Source: Morganella morganii (GTDB taxonomy: Bacteria; Pseudomonadota; Gammaproteobacteria; Enterobacterales; Enterobacteriaceae). Taken from it: a stretch of 31,955 bases of DNA. Positions 1 to 8,506 of this stretch are shown in pieces; position 1 is the stretch's first letter, and each line of letters starts with the position of its first letter. The DNA lies in NCBI RefSeq assembly GCF_003996855.1, contig NZ_NRQY01000004.1:1-31955 (forward strand), in the 5' to 3' direction. Made by a program: the position numbers and the translations under genes. Below the pieces are notes generated by a model. The model did no database searches. It saw only the letters and a list, made by a program, of their open reading frames with translations, and was not told the origin of the DNA.

Positions 1-684
1 AGCAATACCTTGGCCACCGGCGCTGTAAAACAGAGGCACAACGTTTTTATGTGTTTGGTATAGCTTCAGCTCGTCTACGTTCTCGATGGTGATCAGTCTT
101 TCATCATCGGGTACAAGCTGAAGCAATGAACGCATGAACGTTGTTTTACCTGAACCAGTAGCGCCGGAAACGATAATATTCTGGCGATGTTTAATCGCCA
201 GCGTGAGGAACTCTTTAAAGCGTCTGGCGTTCTTCAGCTCAATAAGTTCTCGCTCAAAGTCACGCAGCCCTACAGCGTCCGTTACGATGTGATCGAATGC
301 ACCGTCACGCTCGTAATCATCCAACGTTCTGATCACGTCAGAGGGTTTACGGATAGTCAGGCTGTAACGGTCGCTCAGTGTCGCCGGTGGCCGCACAATC
401 TGGATACGTTCGCCGTAGGGTAATGTTGCGGAAACAATCGGCTTACGCTCGTCAAATGACTGGCCAGAATAAGTGGCCGTAAGCTTTGATATGTCAGCGC
501 AAGCAGCAAAATCTAACTTTGGTACGTTATGAAACTGCCACCCTTTCCGGCCTTCAGTAATTACCTCTCCGGGTTTATTAACCACCACTTCAGTAACCCC
601 GTCTTCGTTTAAAAAGGGCTGGAGTACCCGAAGGTACTCCAAAAGTGATGAACCTTTAGCATTAGTAGGCTGCTTTAAGGTCAT
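1..684 (-). CDS. virB11: VirB11 traffic ATPase, N-terminal part (gene continues across the cut point)
   Basis: Hexameric T4SS ATPase at the inner membrane that powers pilus assembly and substrate transfer. ATG at 684-682 overlaps the end of virB10 by 23 nt. The 228 codons here hold the N-terminal domain and Walker A GATGSGKT at about residues 174-181, followed by an Asp-box-like ENVDELK. The reading frame runs open off base 1 and continues, without loss of frame, at base 31955 (codon GAT), ending at 31602. The joined protein is 345 aa, the usual VirB11 length, and the junction reads GGQGIA-DVTQQHLLESSLR, as expected for the His-box region. This is the evidence that the window is a closed circle. 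Confidence 0.96.
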   Translation of the reverse strand, partial: MTLKQPTNAKGSSLLEYLRVLQPFLNEDGVTEVVVNKPGEVITEGRKGWQFHNVPKLDFAACADISKLTATYSGQSFDERKPIVSATLPYGERIQIVRPPATLSDRYSLTIRKPSDVIRTLDDYERDGAFDHIVTDAVGLRDFERELIELKNARRFKEFLTLAIKHRQNIIVSGATGSGKTTFMRSLLQLVPDDERLITIENVDELKLYQTHKNVVPLFYSAGGQGIA

Positions 685-1849
685 ACACCCCCCTGAAGTC
701 GAGATCGCGGGCTACAAAGATAGAAATATTGTCACCCTGATTTTTGGTTAACGTTGGCGGTATGTTGATAGAGTTTTCCAGCGCAATACTGGAAGCATCC
801 TTTGTTGCTTGTGCTGTATCACCAAAGTTATATTGATTACCGCCGTTGCTACGATTTGCGCTATTGGCTGCGTAGGTAACGCCTCCATTTATTGTTGTCA
901 GCATAATTGCGCCCCCCCAACGATCCCAAAAGTGAGTATCGAGGAAGCCATCAAGTCCAGAACGGCCAAGGGCATCAGTACCCGGCGAATCCAGTTTAAC
1001 CAATACCCCTTTAGGCGTTTCTATACGAGTCCAGAGAACGAAAATCCGCGCCTGTCCTCTCTTTATGCCGCCTTGATACTGGCCAACAATTTTTGAACCC
1101 TTTTCCAGTAGCAAAACTTTCTTGTCTGTACTGTAGACATCATCAGTTAAACGGCAGGCGGTCATTCCGGGAACATCACTACTAATAGCCGTTTCCAGCG
1201 CACAATTAAGGAAAGTGCCTTGTGTGATAAAGTAACTTCTGTCTACTAACAGGCTTGCCCTGCTACCGCTAACCTCAGTACCTTTAAGCCGGTTAGAAAG
1301 ACTATCAGCGCGGTCAGTTTCAGATAGTGAGCTATTACCCTCCTGTACCTCACCGGCCATTTGAACGGGCTGGCCATTACCTGCTTTTTGTCCGGGCTGT
1401 TGAGGTTTAGAAATACTGCCAAACGCCAGAATAGAGCTTGCCCGCTTGCGTTCGTCTGGCGTCTGTTCATGCTTCCCATTGCCACCAGTTCCCGAAGCTG
1501 AAGACGGCGGCGGCGGGGCTATTTGCCCTGTATTTAACATCCGATCTTCTTTTGGCGTCTCAGTCTTTGGTGGAGCTGGCGGCGGCGGTAAAGAAGGCGG
1601 CGGGCCAAGCCGATTGGCTACACTGGTGTTACCAGTGAGCTTAGGCGGTTTATCTTCTTCACTACCTTTAAAGCCACCATTCACCGCTATTAACGCCAGA
1701 ATAACGATAATCCCTATGATTACAGCTACGATTTTCTGACCAATACCGGAGGCTTTACCGGTTTTCCTGTTTTTGGAAATCGAAGGCATACCACGATCAG
1801 CATCTTCCTGTTCGATTTCTGTATCTAAGTCGTCGCGGTCTTTAGCCAT
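662..1849 (-). CDS. virB10: VirB10 T4SS core-channel protein
   Basis: 395 aa. VirB10/TraF/TrbI family: spans both membranes and transmits energy from VirB4/B11/D4 to the outer-membrane channel. Visible features: acidic cytoplasmic N-terminus, one membrane segment around residues 38-60 (IVAVIIGIIVILALIAVNGG), a proline-rich periplasmic linker (GPPPSLPPPPAPP), then the C-terminal barrel domain with ITQGTFLNCALETAISSDVP and GRSGLDGFLDTHFWDRWGGA, both typical of the family. The start overlaps the virB9 stop by one base. It lies between virB9 and virB11 in the usual order. Confidence 0.95.
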   Translation of the reverse strand: MAKDRDDLDTEIEQEDADRGMPSISKNRKTGKASGIGQKIVAVIIGIIVILALIAVNGGFKGSEEDKPPKLTGNTSVANRLGPPPSLPPPPAPPKTETPKEDRMLNTGQIAPPPPSSASGTGGNGKHEQTPDERKRASSILAFGSISKPQQPGQKAGNGQPVQMAGEVQEGNSSLSETDRADSLSNRLKGTEVSGSRASLLVDRSYFITQGTFLNCALETAISSDVPGMTACRLTDDVYSTDKKVLLLEKGSKIVGQYQGGIKRGQARIFVLWTRIETPKGVLVKLDSPGTDALGRSGLDGFLDTHFWDRWGGAIMLTTINGGVTYAANSANRSNGGNQYNFGDTAQATKDASSIALENSINIPPTLTKNQGDNISIFVARDLDFRGVYDLKAAY

Positions 1850-2670
1850 TACTGCGCCCCTCCCTTAATTACACGCTTAACGCCGGGTGACGTTGTGCCG
1901 CTGGTATTGATTAATCCATGAGGGTTGAAAGATTCGTTGTAGACGTTGGCAATATATTTGCCGTTGCGTAAAACAAACCTAGGAGCCACTTTTTCAACAA
2001 TCATGGTATCCGGGTGATCGGAATCCATCGTTGGGTTTAGAAGTGTTTCAGAGCCATCAGCATGTTTAATGTAGATAGCGGGGATCGAGGTATTACCGGA
2101 AAACTTGAAGTAGGTAAAACGGCCATCATCATAAGCCCGCCAAGGGGAGACTTCACGAGAACCGAATACCCAATAGTTCCAGTTTGTCCAAGCGTTAGGC
2201 GCTTTTTCATTCATCCGTTCTTTCAGTCTGCGAGCATCTTCTTCAGCTACACGCCGCGCCGCTTCGTCCTGCGGATAACGGAAATTTACCTGAAAATACA
2301 TATCACCGGTTTTCTTACCAGTAGCGGATAAATCAAACGTGTATACGCGCCGGTCAGTTAAAACCGTCATGTTTGTGGTGGCTTGTTCGCCTGTTGGCTT
2401 AATGAAGATATGGTTTTCTACTGGCGCAACTTCCCAAGCGTCCGGGTCGCCCATTGCTATGTTGGTGACGTTCTCGCCGGGGGCAAATTGAATATCTGTT
2501 GAATAGCCATAATGGCCAATCAATTTAACAACTTGCTCATGGTTGTATGAAATGAACTTGACTCGTTTGTCATAAGCGCCGCCTCTTGGAACTTCAAGCG
2601 CAAATGCCGTAGAAGAAAAAATGCCGAGAACGAGAAGAACCGATAAGGTGGTTTTATTAAGCGAAAGCAT
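1849..2670 (-). CDS. virB9: VirB9 T4SS outer-membrane core protein
   Basis: 273 aa with a clear signal peptide (about residues 1-24, ending STAFA). VirB9/TraO/CagX family: periplasmic and outer-membrane ring of the core complex with VirB7 and VirB10. The N-terminal domain has VPRGGAYDKRVKFISYNHEQVV. The C-terminal part has FKFSGNTSIPAIYI and RNGKYIANVYNESFNPHG, typical of the domain that binds VirB7. It starts 2 nt after the virB8 stop and overlaps virB10 by one base. Confidence 0.95.
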   Translation of the reverse strand: MLSLNKTTLSVLLVLGIFSSTAFALEVPRGGAYDKRVKFISYNHEQVVKLIGHYGYSTDIQFAPGENVTNIAMGDPDAWEVAPVENHIFIKPTGEQATTNMTVLTDRRVYTFDLSATGKKTGDMYFQVNFRYPQDEAARRVAEEDARRLKERMNEKAPNAWTNWNYWVFGSREVSPWRAYDDGRFTYFKFSGNTSIPAIYIKHADGSETLLNPTMDSDHPDTMIVEKVAPRFVLRNGKYIANVYNESFNPHGLINTSGTTSPGVKRVIKGGAQ

Positions 2671-2672
2671 AA

Positions 2673-3430
2673 TTAACCCCCTTCCTGATCTTTACGGTAG
2701 CTAATAACCTGAAAACCAACCGGGTTTATCAGGCGATCATCCACCTTGATTGGCTCTTTACGGTAGACGAAAGAGACAGTAGCGGCCCAATGGGTTGTTA
2801 CCGGCATTTCACCGTCTTTCTTCACCGTGGCCGTGTAGCGCACTAACGCTGTATACACCGTTTCACCGAACTGATCCTTCTCGCCCTTTTCTGGCTTCAC
2901 TCCACCTTTACCGTTTAGGTATGTAATGGCGGGATTGACCTTAATATCAACCTCAGTGGTTTCACCATAAATTTTGATTGGCGCGTAAGGGTTAACTTTG
3001 GGATTAGTGTAATCAGCGTACTGTTGCTGAATGGCTCCGTCTGACAACATGCCAACCTGAAGGCGATCATCTTCGCGGGTGTTCCAGTGATACCCTTCGC
3101 GGTGGCGAAGATACTTAGCCAACCAGTAACGGCTCATCACCTGTTCGGTAGTCTCATCCATGTTTTTCAGGTTGCTGATCACCTCAGTTTCGCCGGTGGT
3201 GTCATTAACGCGAACAATTGAATTTTCAATTGTTTTTAGAGGCATCATTGTAGAAATTGCAATCGCCTGAACAATTACAACACCAGTCATAGCCCAAAAT
3301 GCCGACCAAGCTCTACGGGCTGATTTCTTTTCTCTGACAATCTCAGATTCATCCCAGCTTTTAGCTTCATCAAAGTAATCTTTGTCGGTTACTTTTTTTC
3401 TTTGGCCGGGGCTGCTTTTTTATTGGCCAT
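2673..3430 (-). CDS. virB8: VirB8 inner-membrane assembly protein, split by a putative -1 frameshift
   Basis: VirB8/TraE family: bitopic inner-membrane factor with a periplasmic NTF2-like domain. The long frame (stop at 2673) opens only at ATG 3290, inside the membrane segment. A full gene would start at ATG 3430 (ATGGCCAATAAA, overlapping the end of virB7 by 11 nt), read 13 codons, MANKKAAPAKEKK, and stop at TAA 3391-3389. The heptamer A AAA AAG at 3398-3392 lies directly before that stop. A -1 slip there continues as VTDKDYFDEAKSWDESEIV into the long frame, giving about 252 aa with a normal cytoplasmic tail. The frame between 3392 and 3290 has no ATG, GTG or TTG. A small hairpin (CAAAG-ATTA-CTTTG, 3384-3371) follows 7 nt after the heptamer. 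A single missing A in the sequence would look the same. Confidence 0.85.
3386..3400 (-). other. Slippery heptamer A AAA AAG at the virB8 frame junction
   Basis: Zero-frame codons GAA AAA AAG TAA (3400-3389). A AAA AAG is the heptamer used for -1 frameshifting in E. coli dnaX and in several insertion sequences (established knowledge). Slipping back one base gives GTA ACC GAC, the frame of VirB8. The stop codon immediately downstream and the hairpin 7 nt away at 3384-3371 would favour pausing. The hairpin is only 5 bp and no strong upstream Shine-Dalgarno stimulator is seen, so efficiency cannot be judged. Confidence 0.55.
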
Positions 3431-3638
3431 GCGCAAACTCCTTCAGTTGCTGAACCTGTTTCTTATTCACGTCCTTGTACTTCGAGCTGACGGCATTAAT
3501 CTGTTCTTGCGTAATCATTGCCGGGTTAATCGGAACCATGCCGCGCCCATCGTCTACAGCTTCAGCCGGTGGCGGTGGCGTGAGAGTGCAAGCCCCAAGG
3601 GTGAAAGTGAGTGCGATTACTGCTAGAGATTTCTTCAT
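3420..3638 (-). CDS. virB7: VirB7 T4SS lipoprotein
   Basis: 72 aa. Lipoprotein signal with lipobox LGAC (Cys at about residue 17), then a proline-rich stretch (TPPPPAEAV) and a charged C-terminal region. The VirB7 partner stabilises VirB9 at the outer membrane. It is longer than the shortest family members but in the right place, between virB6 and virB8. Its SD (AAGGA) lies just upstream, and it is the first gene after an apparent promoter with a 12-5-12 operator (3670-3707). Its last codons overlap the proposed virB8 start. Confidence 0.85.
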   Translation of the reverse strand: MKKSLAVIALTFTLGACTLTPPPPAEAVDDGRGMVPINPAMITQEQINAVSSKYKDVNKKQVQQLKEFAHGQ

Positions 3639-3669
3639 TCAATCGTTCCTTATCAAGTTGCGTTACATT

Positions 3670-3707
3670 GATAATCAAAATATACCATTTTGATTATCAT
3701 AACGCAA
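3670..3707 (-). promoter_or_regulatory. virB7 promoter with T4SS-type 12-5-12 operator
   Basis: On the minus strand: -35 TTGCGT (3707-3702), 17-nt spacer, -10 TATATT (3684-3679). A perfect inverted repeat covers the spacer and -10: GATAATCAAAAT (3670-3681), 5 nt, ATTTTGATTATC (3687-3698). The same arm length and spacing recur at 9167-9195 and 12326-12354, each over a TATATT box. A repressor shared by the three transfer transcripts is inferred. Confidence 0.75.
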
Positions 3708-3741
3708 AAAAATGATGAGGGGAATTTCCCCTTCATCATTC
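3705..3741 (-). terminator. Rho-independent terminator after virB6
   Basis: On the minus strand, AATGATGAAGGGGAAATTCC and its complement form a long stem ending in seven T residues (3711-3705). It separates the virB2-virB6 transcript from the virB7 promoter immediately downstream. Confidence 0.8.
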
Positions 3742-3779
3742 GATTTGTGCGTTTTATGTACAATAAAAAGGCTTCACTA

Positions 3780-4793
3780 CTATCCTTGTGCGACTGAATT
3801 ACCACCAAAGCGTTTTTGATAGGAGGCATAAGCCGCTTGACCACCGCGAACGGGGGAAGTCAGGGCGCGTTGAGTCGTCTTAACTTCTCGGTTAACGTTC
3901 TGCATACCGCGTTTCATTGCTGTTGGCCGTAACGCATTCATGGCAGAGCCGAACGCTCCTTGCGTGGCCATGGCCACACCGCCACCTAATGCTGAAGCGA
4001 TAGAAGGAACTTGCCTTACCACTAAAATGCAAAGCGCAAATACAAGGCATAACATCGCCGCATCCCCTAAGTTAGCCATATTGGCCGCTGCGCTTTCTGT
4101 TGGTGCCATCTTTGAAATGTAGGTGTCACCTAACGAGATCATCAGCGAACCTACCGATGCCGAAAGAATCAGCAGAATGCCAAAGTTGCATACCATCGCT
4201 AACCAAGCTTCAAAGAAACGCTGCGTAGTGTTAAATAGCAGTGCAATGATGAATAGTGGCCCAATCCCTAGCAGGATGGTTATCATGAACTTTGACAACA
4301 AGACCAAGAACGCCACAAACAACGTCAATCCACACCCAACAACCAGCACAATCAGGGCTATCAGATACAAACCGAAGTTTCCGTTCATGACCCCGCCCTT
4401 ATCCCATGCAGCTTTGGCCACATTGAATATTTTGGTAAAGAGCGCATCCAGCGTATCGGCTGTTGTTCCCGTTGTACCGGAAACCACCGCTGAAATGTGT
4501 TCCGGGCCTTTCTGTAGGACATTAACGACCACATCCATATAAGTACCGACCGTTAAGCCCAGCGCGACAATCCCACCAATACGAATGATGCGAAAGACGC
4601 CATCGCGTACCGGTTCATCAACTTTGGCGAACATCATCAGAATGCCCCACATGGCAATCCAGACAATCATCATGCTGGTGAACAGTGGCGAGGCATACCC
4701 GATTACATTGCTGACTGTATCGGTAATGTAGGTTGATAACGCCGAGTCAACGTTGGCAAAAATACGGACAAATAAGTTTGTTCCCGTACCCAT
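3780..4793 (-). CDS. virB6: VirB6 polytopic inner-membrane channel protein
   Basis: 337 aa, TrbL/VirB6 family. Several hydrophobic segments are visible (for example YASPLFTSMMIVWIAMWGIL, YLIALIVLVVGCGLTLFVAF, FMITILLGIGPLFIIALLF), with the conserved GIGPLFI and FEAWLAM motifs. It forms part of the DNA path through the inner membrane. The start at 4793 has AAGGGGGCGG upstream. It follows eex closely, and a strong terminator lies about 40 nt after its stop. Confidence 0.92.
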   Translation of the reverse strand: MGTGTNLFVRIFANVDSALSTYITDTVSNVIGYASPLFTSMMIVWIAMWGILMMFAKVDEPVRDGVFRIIRIGGIVALGLTVGTYMDVVVNVLQKGPEHISAVVSGTTGTTADTLDALFTKIFNVAKAAWDKGGVMNGNFGLYLIALIVLVVGCGLTLFVAFLVLLSKFMITILLGIGPLFIIALLFNTTQRFFEAWLAMVCNFGILLILSASVGSLMISLGDTYISKMAPTESAAANMANLGDAAMLCLVFALCILVVRQVPSIASALGGGVAMATQGAFGSAMNALRPTAMKRGMQNVNREVKTTQRALTSPVRGGQAAYASYQKRFGGNSVAQG

Positions 4794-4808
4794 AACCGCC
4801 CCCTTCCC

Positions 4809-5057
4809 TTACCAATTATTAATGTGGCGCAATGAGCCACTAGAGGCTTTTTGTTCCGCAGCAATGGCATTCTTACAGTTCGGCGTATTGCCAAGCTCGC
4901 CGGGGTTATCACTACAACGCTTAACGGTTTCGGCCCGTTCTGCATTGTGGTTAGAAAACCATTCAACGGAATGCGTTTCTTCTTTGTCGAAGCATCCGGT
5001 AAGCACAAGGCTTACCAGACACACAGCGCTTATTTTTCGTGCGCACGAAAAAAACAT
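4809..5057 (-). CDS. eex: EexN-type entry-exclusion lipoprotein
   Basis: 82 aa. Signal peptide with lipobox LTGC, then the motif EWFSNHNAERAETVKRCSDN and PGELGNTPNCKNAIAAE, typical of EexN-family lipoproteins. These sit in the donor-cell envelope and block redundant uptake of the same plasmid. It lies between virB5 and virB6, as in IncN/IncX-type systems. The 16-bp palindrome TTTCGTGCGCACGAAA (5035-5050) lies within its first codons and encodes FSCARK, so coding and an operator-like site overlap. Confidence 0.85.
   Translation of the reverse strand: MFFSCARKISAVCLVSLVLTGCFDKEETHSVEWFSNHNAERAETVKRCSDNPGELGNTPNCKNAIAAEQKASSGSLRHINNW
5035..5050. promoter_or_regulatory. Copy of the TTTCGTGCGCACGAAA palindrome in eex
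   Basis: A perfect 16-bp palindrome, flanked by A/T runs, within the first codons of eex. One of five copies. Confidence 0.7.
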
Positions 5058-5065
5058 AGTTACCT

Positions 5066-5725
5066 CTACCAGTTCACATTACGCAGTGAGCCAGATGATT
5101 GAACGGCCATCTGTTTAACCTTTTGTTGGTACAACGCATCATTTGCCTGCGCTGTCTGCTGGAGAATTTGCAACTTACCAACTTCATTTTGTAAAAAGGC
5201 TTGTTCGGCCCCAATGCGGGCGTTTAAGTCCATTACTTCTTTGGGGTCACTGGCCGTATTTACACGGCGTACCAGACCTGATAATTCTGTAAAGCGCGAT
5301 TGCGCTTGGTCAAGTGAACGGGAAGCTTGGCCAGCATAGGTGGCGGCATTTTTAGCGGCAGTGTCGTAAAGGTCAGCTACATCTTCAGGAAGCTTGAAAT
5401 CACTGGCTGAATTGATACCGCTATTGCGTAGAATACTGTCGGTATTGATGCCACTAAGCGCGTCAGTGTCATATTGGGAATTGATTACGTTAGCTAATCC
5501 CCGTGCGCTGGTCATAGATTCATACTGTTTAACCTGCTGCTTAAACTGGTTTTCAAGCTGTTTGATTTGTTCAATGTATTTCGCCATATCTTCAAGGTGT
5601 GCTGTCCATGCTTGAGGGTCGGCAACCACAGATACAGGAACGCCAGCATAGCTAACGGCATTAAGACTTCCTGTAATGGCCAGCACTAACGCTAATTTTT
5701 TCAGTTTCATAATTGTATTCTCCAT
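5066..5725 (-). CDS. virB5: VirB5 minor pilus-tip protein
   Basis: 219 aa with a signal peptide (start either MENTIMKLKK or the internal MKLKK at 5710; the second has the better signal-peptide shape). VirB5/TraC family: VPVSVVADPQAWTAHLEDMAKYIEQIKQLENQFKQ and the long helical C-terminal half (KLQILQQTAQANDALYQQKV) are characteristic. It is a minor pilus subunit thought to act in host-cell contact. It starts 6 nt after virB4, in the same transcript. Confidence 0.92.
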   Translation of the reverse strand: MENTIMKLKKLALVLAITGSLNAVSYAGVPVSVVADPQAWTAHLEDMAKYIEQIKQLENQFKQQVKQYESMTSARGLANVINSQYDTDALSGINTDSILRNSGINSASDFKLPEDVADLYDTAAKNAATYAGQASRSLDQAQSRFTELSGLVRRVNTASDPKEVMDLNARIGAEQAFLQNEVGKLQILQQTAQANDALYQQKVKQMAVQSSGSLRNVNW

Positions 5726-5731
5726 TAATAA

Positions 5732-8182
5732 TCAGGCAGCTACGCGCTGTTTATGGAACTCTGGCAACCAGACTTTAGGGTCATCCCCCACTTGTTGCAT
5801 GATGCGTTCTAATAGTTCCACGTTGTCAGCCGTTCCAGAGATAACGGCTAGTTCGTCGCTAAACCCTGCAAGGTCGAGCTTGGCGATCACTGAATTATGG
5901 CCATGCTTAATAAGGAACTGATGAGAGCCGGGGGCCATGTCGGTTTTGATTAATTGGTACTCACGTTCTGTAAGCTTGAAGCCTTTAACGTAATCATCCC
6001 AATCGGCTTTAGGGTTAGGCATAAAGACCATCGTTGCGCACTGTTCAATGATGCTGTACCCAATAGCGGATTTAAGAACGTCTTTAGCTGATTGAGTACC
6101 AAACACCATTAACCCGTTCAATTTACGGATGGTTTTCAGCCCGTTTTGCGCAAAGTCTTCAAAGTATTCATCCAACAATAATTTCCAGAACTCATCCATG
6201 AAAATCATCATTCGACGGCCATCAATAATTTGAGAAATGCGGTGGAACAAATACATGATTAATGGCGTTCTGATCTCGGCGTTATCAAGGAAGTCTGTAA
6301 CGTCAAAACCAAACATCGTGTTATTGCTAAAATCAATGTCGTCTGTTTCGTTATCGAATACCCAAGCTAATGTTCCATTGCCACACCACTTAGCCAGACG
6401 AGCGCCTACACCTTCTGGATCTGTTGGGTCCATAAAGTCAAGGCAGGCAGAGATCCGGCGTAAGTGTTTCGGCAGGCGCATAACCCCGCGAACGGTATTA
6501 CTAATGTCAGTATCCTGAACGGTCGTGAAGGAACCACCGGCACATTTTTTAACTATCTGCTCAAGGAGCTGATAAGTATCTTCGGAAGGTTCCATTTGGA
6601 ATGGGTTACAGCCAGTGCGAGCACCATTCTTAAAAGGTAAATAAACGCCGCCTTCTGCTCTTACATAGATTTCTAACCCACGATCTTTATCGAAGATAAT
6701 TTGAGTAGGGTTAAATTTCTTACTTTGAGCCATCAAGAAACCTTGCGTTACGGTTTTACCGGAGCCTGAAGGCCCGATAATTAACGTATTCCCTAGGGCT
6801 TTTTGTTCCTCTTTCGTTTCCTGAATGCTACCCGCCCCCTTTTCCGCTTCCAGTTGCGCTAGTTTTCTGGCCTTCTCGGCGCTTAACTCGCTATGGAAAT
6901 TGAAATAATAGGGAGCGCCAGAAGTAGTTTTAAGTAGCGTTACCGATGGCCCCCACTGGTTGCCGGTTCTGCGGCCTGTTGGGTAGTTGTGAAATGAGGA
7001 AAACCCCGCAAAATTACGTGAACTTATGGGGGCTGGCCTTGCCCGGTACTTAAAGTTTCCGGGCAACATAGACCAGAAAGCAGACTCTATAGCCCAATCT
7101 TCACGAGACACAATCATGTTGCAATCGACCAGCTCGGCTTTAGCGTCAGAAAGATTTTTCTTCAGGCTTCGCGCATCTTTAGCCAGAATCGTTAGGGCTA
7201 AATGATGTTCACCGAATACAAGACGGCCTGAAGTTAAATCATCAAGCGCGTCGTCGATCTCTTCCATTTGCGTTTTGGAAAAGTCACCGGCGTTTTTCAT
7301 TCGGCGTTGTGTTCTGCCTAATAATTCAGTCGCAACCGGCTTACTTAAAAAGTTGAACGACTGCGACAAAATCAACGGGAATGGCGCGGATAAGAACGCA
7401 TTCATTAAACCCGCTTCGGTGCCTTCTGGATATTCACCAATGCTCAGGACTGCGCCCACGGTGCTTTCAGTGACGCCCCTAACTTCAAAGGCATCTTCAC
7501 CAAAGAACGGACGATCAAAAGGCAACGCTTCAGAGAGTACCTTGCGAGGTAAAGCGCGAGGAATCCACTCAAGATTTATCAGGTAAGATAAAAACTCTAA
7601 TACTTCAGAGTTTTTTATCCCCTTTCTGTCATAACACCCTAAAACCCGCGCCCCATAATGTTTTAGGCTACTGGTGACGGTGTTAACCACTTCGTGTAAC
7701 CCTTCAATAGCTTCAGCCTGTATACGTTTAATAGATTCAACGTTTTTTTCAAAACGCTGAAGGAGATTAACGCCGGGAATACCTGAAGGGCGATAAAGAA
7801 CTGTAAGATACAGTTCGTTTACCATCATGTTATTTTTACCAACATGATTTTTGTATTTGTTATTTAGTTGTTCAGCAAAGCTACCTTCTTCAAACTCCCC
7901 GCCGGGAAATGTATTTTCTTCACGGCGAATAATGTTTGTCCAAAGAGATATATTTGGTGAGGCTATATTTTTCAACAGCCCATTAAGTTGTTCTTTCCAG
8001 TTAATCACATCTTCTGGATCTGCACTTTCATGGGCGCGGCCATCAATCTTAATTACCTGAAGATAATAACCACTGGTAGTTTTAATGGTGTTTTCGTCAA
8101 GGTGAACAGAATAAGGGATAAACTCAGCAACAGAGTTTTCATTCACCCATTGGCGTGATTTTGTCGCAGTTGCATTACTCAT
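5732..8182 (-). CDS. virB4: VirB4 (CagE/TrbE) T4SS ATPase
   Basis: 816 aa, full family length. The largest T4SS ATPase, at the inner membrane, needed for pilus biogenesis and substrate transfer. Walker A IIGPSGSGKT at about residues 468-477, Walker B MMIFMDEFWKLL in the C-terminal third, and the family motifs YFNFH and FGTQSAKD. The start overlaps the virB3 stop by 4 nt. Intact, with no missing motif seen. Confidence 0.97.
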   Translation of the reverse strand: MSNATATKSRQWVNENSVAEFIPYSVHLDENTIKTTSGYYLQVIKIDGRAHESADPEDVINWKEQLNGLLKNIASPNISLWTNIIRREENTFPGGEFEEGSFAEQLNNKYKNHVGKNNMMVNELYLTVLYRPSGIPGVNLLQRFEKNVESIKRIQAEAIEGLHEVVNTVTSSLKHYGARVLGCYDRKGIKNSEVLEFLSYLINLEWIPRALPRKVLSEALPFDRPFFGEDAFEVRGVTESTVGAVLSIGEYPEGTEAGLMNAFLSAPFPLILSQSFNFLSKPVATELLGRTQRRMKNAGDFSKTQMEEIDDALDDLTSGRLVFGEHHLALTILAKDARSLKKNLSDAKAELVDCNMIVSREDWAIESAFWSMLPGNFKYRARPAPISSRNFAGFSSFHNYPTGRRTGNQWGPSVTLLKTTSGAPYYFNFHSELSAEKARKLAQLEAEKGAGSIQETKEEQKALGNTLIIGPSGSGKTVTQGFLMAQSKKFNPTQIIFDKDRGLEIYVRAEGGVYLPFKNGARTGCNPFQMEPSEDTYQLLEQIVKKCAGGSFTTVQDTDISNTVRGVMRLPKHLRRISACLDFMDPTDPEGVGARLAKWCGNGTLAWVFDNETDDIDFSNNTMFGFDVTDFLDNAEIRTPLIMYLFHRISQIIDGRRMMIFMDEFWKLLLDEYFEDFAQNGLKTIRKLNGLMVFGTQSAKDVLKSAIGYSIIEQCATMVFMPNPKADWDDYVKGFKLTEREYQLIKTDMAPGSHQFLIKHGHNSVIAKLDLAGFSDELAVISGTADNVELLERIMQQVGDDPKVWLPEFHKQRVAA

Positions 8183-8496
8183 TCTGGCATTTTCCTTCTT
8201 TTGCGAGTGCTAACGAGTGGTGAGGCCGTAGCCGCACCCCAATAACGCCACCCAATGGAACGGCACTTAGTTGCAAACCATAAAGATATAAGCCTGAAAA
8301 AACGGGGGTCTTTCAGGCAAATCAGGTAGCAAGCACCGTGTAAAGGAACATACAGAGGCAACAACCAAATGCTATTTGCAGCGAGAAAAATCACTCCAGT
8401 TGTAGCGATACAGAAAATTATTGCCTCGTATGTTACGCCCCACACAAGTGAGGGGCGTGTAGCACCGGCAAAGAGAACATCTTTTCCTGATGCCAT
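8179..8496 (-). CDS. virB3: VirB3 pilus assembly membrane protein
   Basis: 105 aa. Short N-terminal region (LFAGATRPSLVWGVTYEAI), then two adjacent hydrophobic segments (IIFCIATTGVIFLAANSIWL and LPLYVPLHGACYLICL) and KDPRFFRLISLW, all typical of VirB3/TrbD. It is an inner-membrane partner of VirB4, whose start it overlaps. It begins 10 nt after virB2. Confidence 0.93.
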   Translation of the reverse strand: MASGKDVLFAGATRPSLVWGVTYEAIIFCIATTGVIFLAANSIWLLPLYVPLHGACYLICLKDPRFFRLISLWFATKCRSIGWRYWGAATASPLVSTRKRRKMPE

Positions 8497-8506
8497 GACG
8501 CTCTCC

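Noticed and set aside
4123..4542. 139-aa plus-strand frame opposite virB6
   Set aside because: Shadow of virB6; no start signal and no domain.
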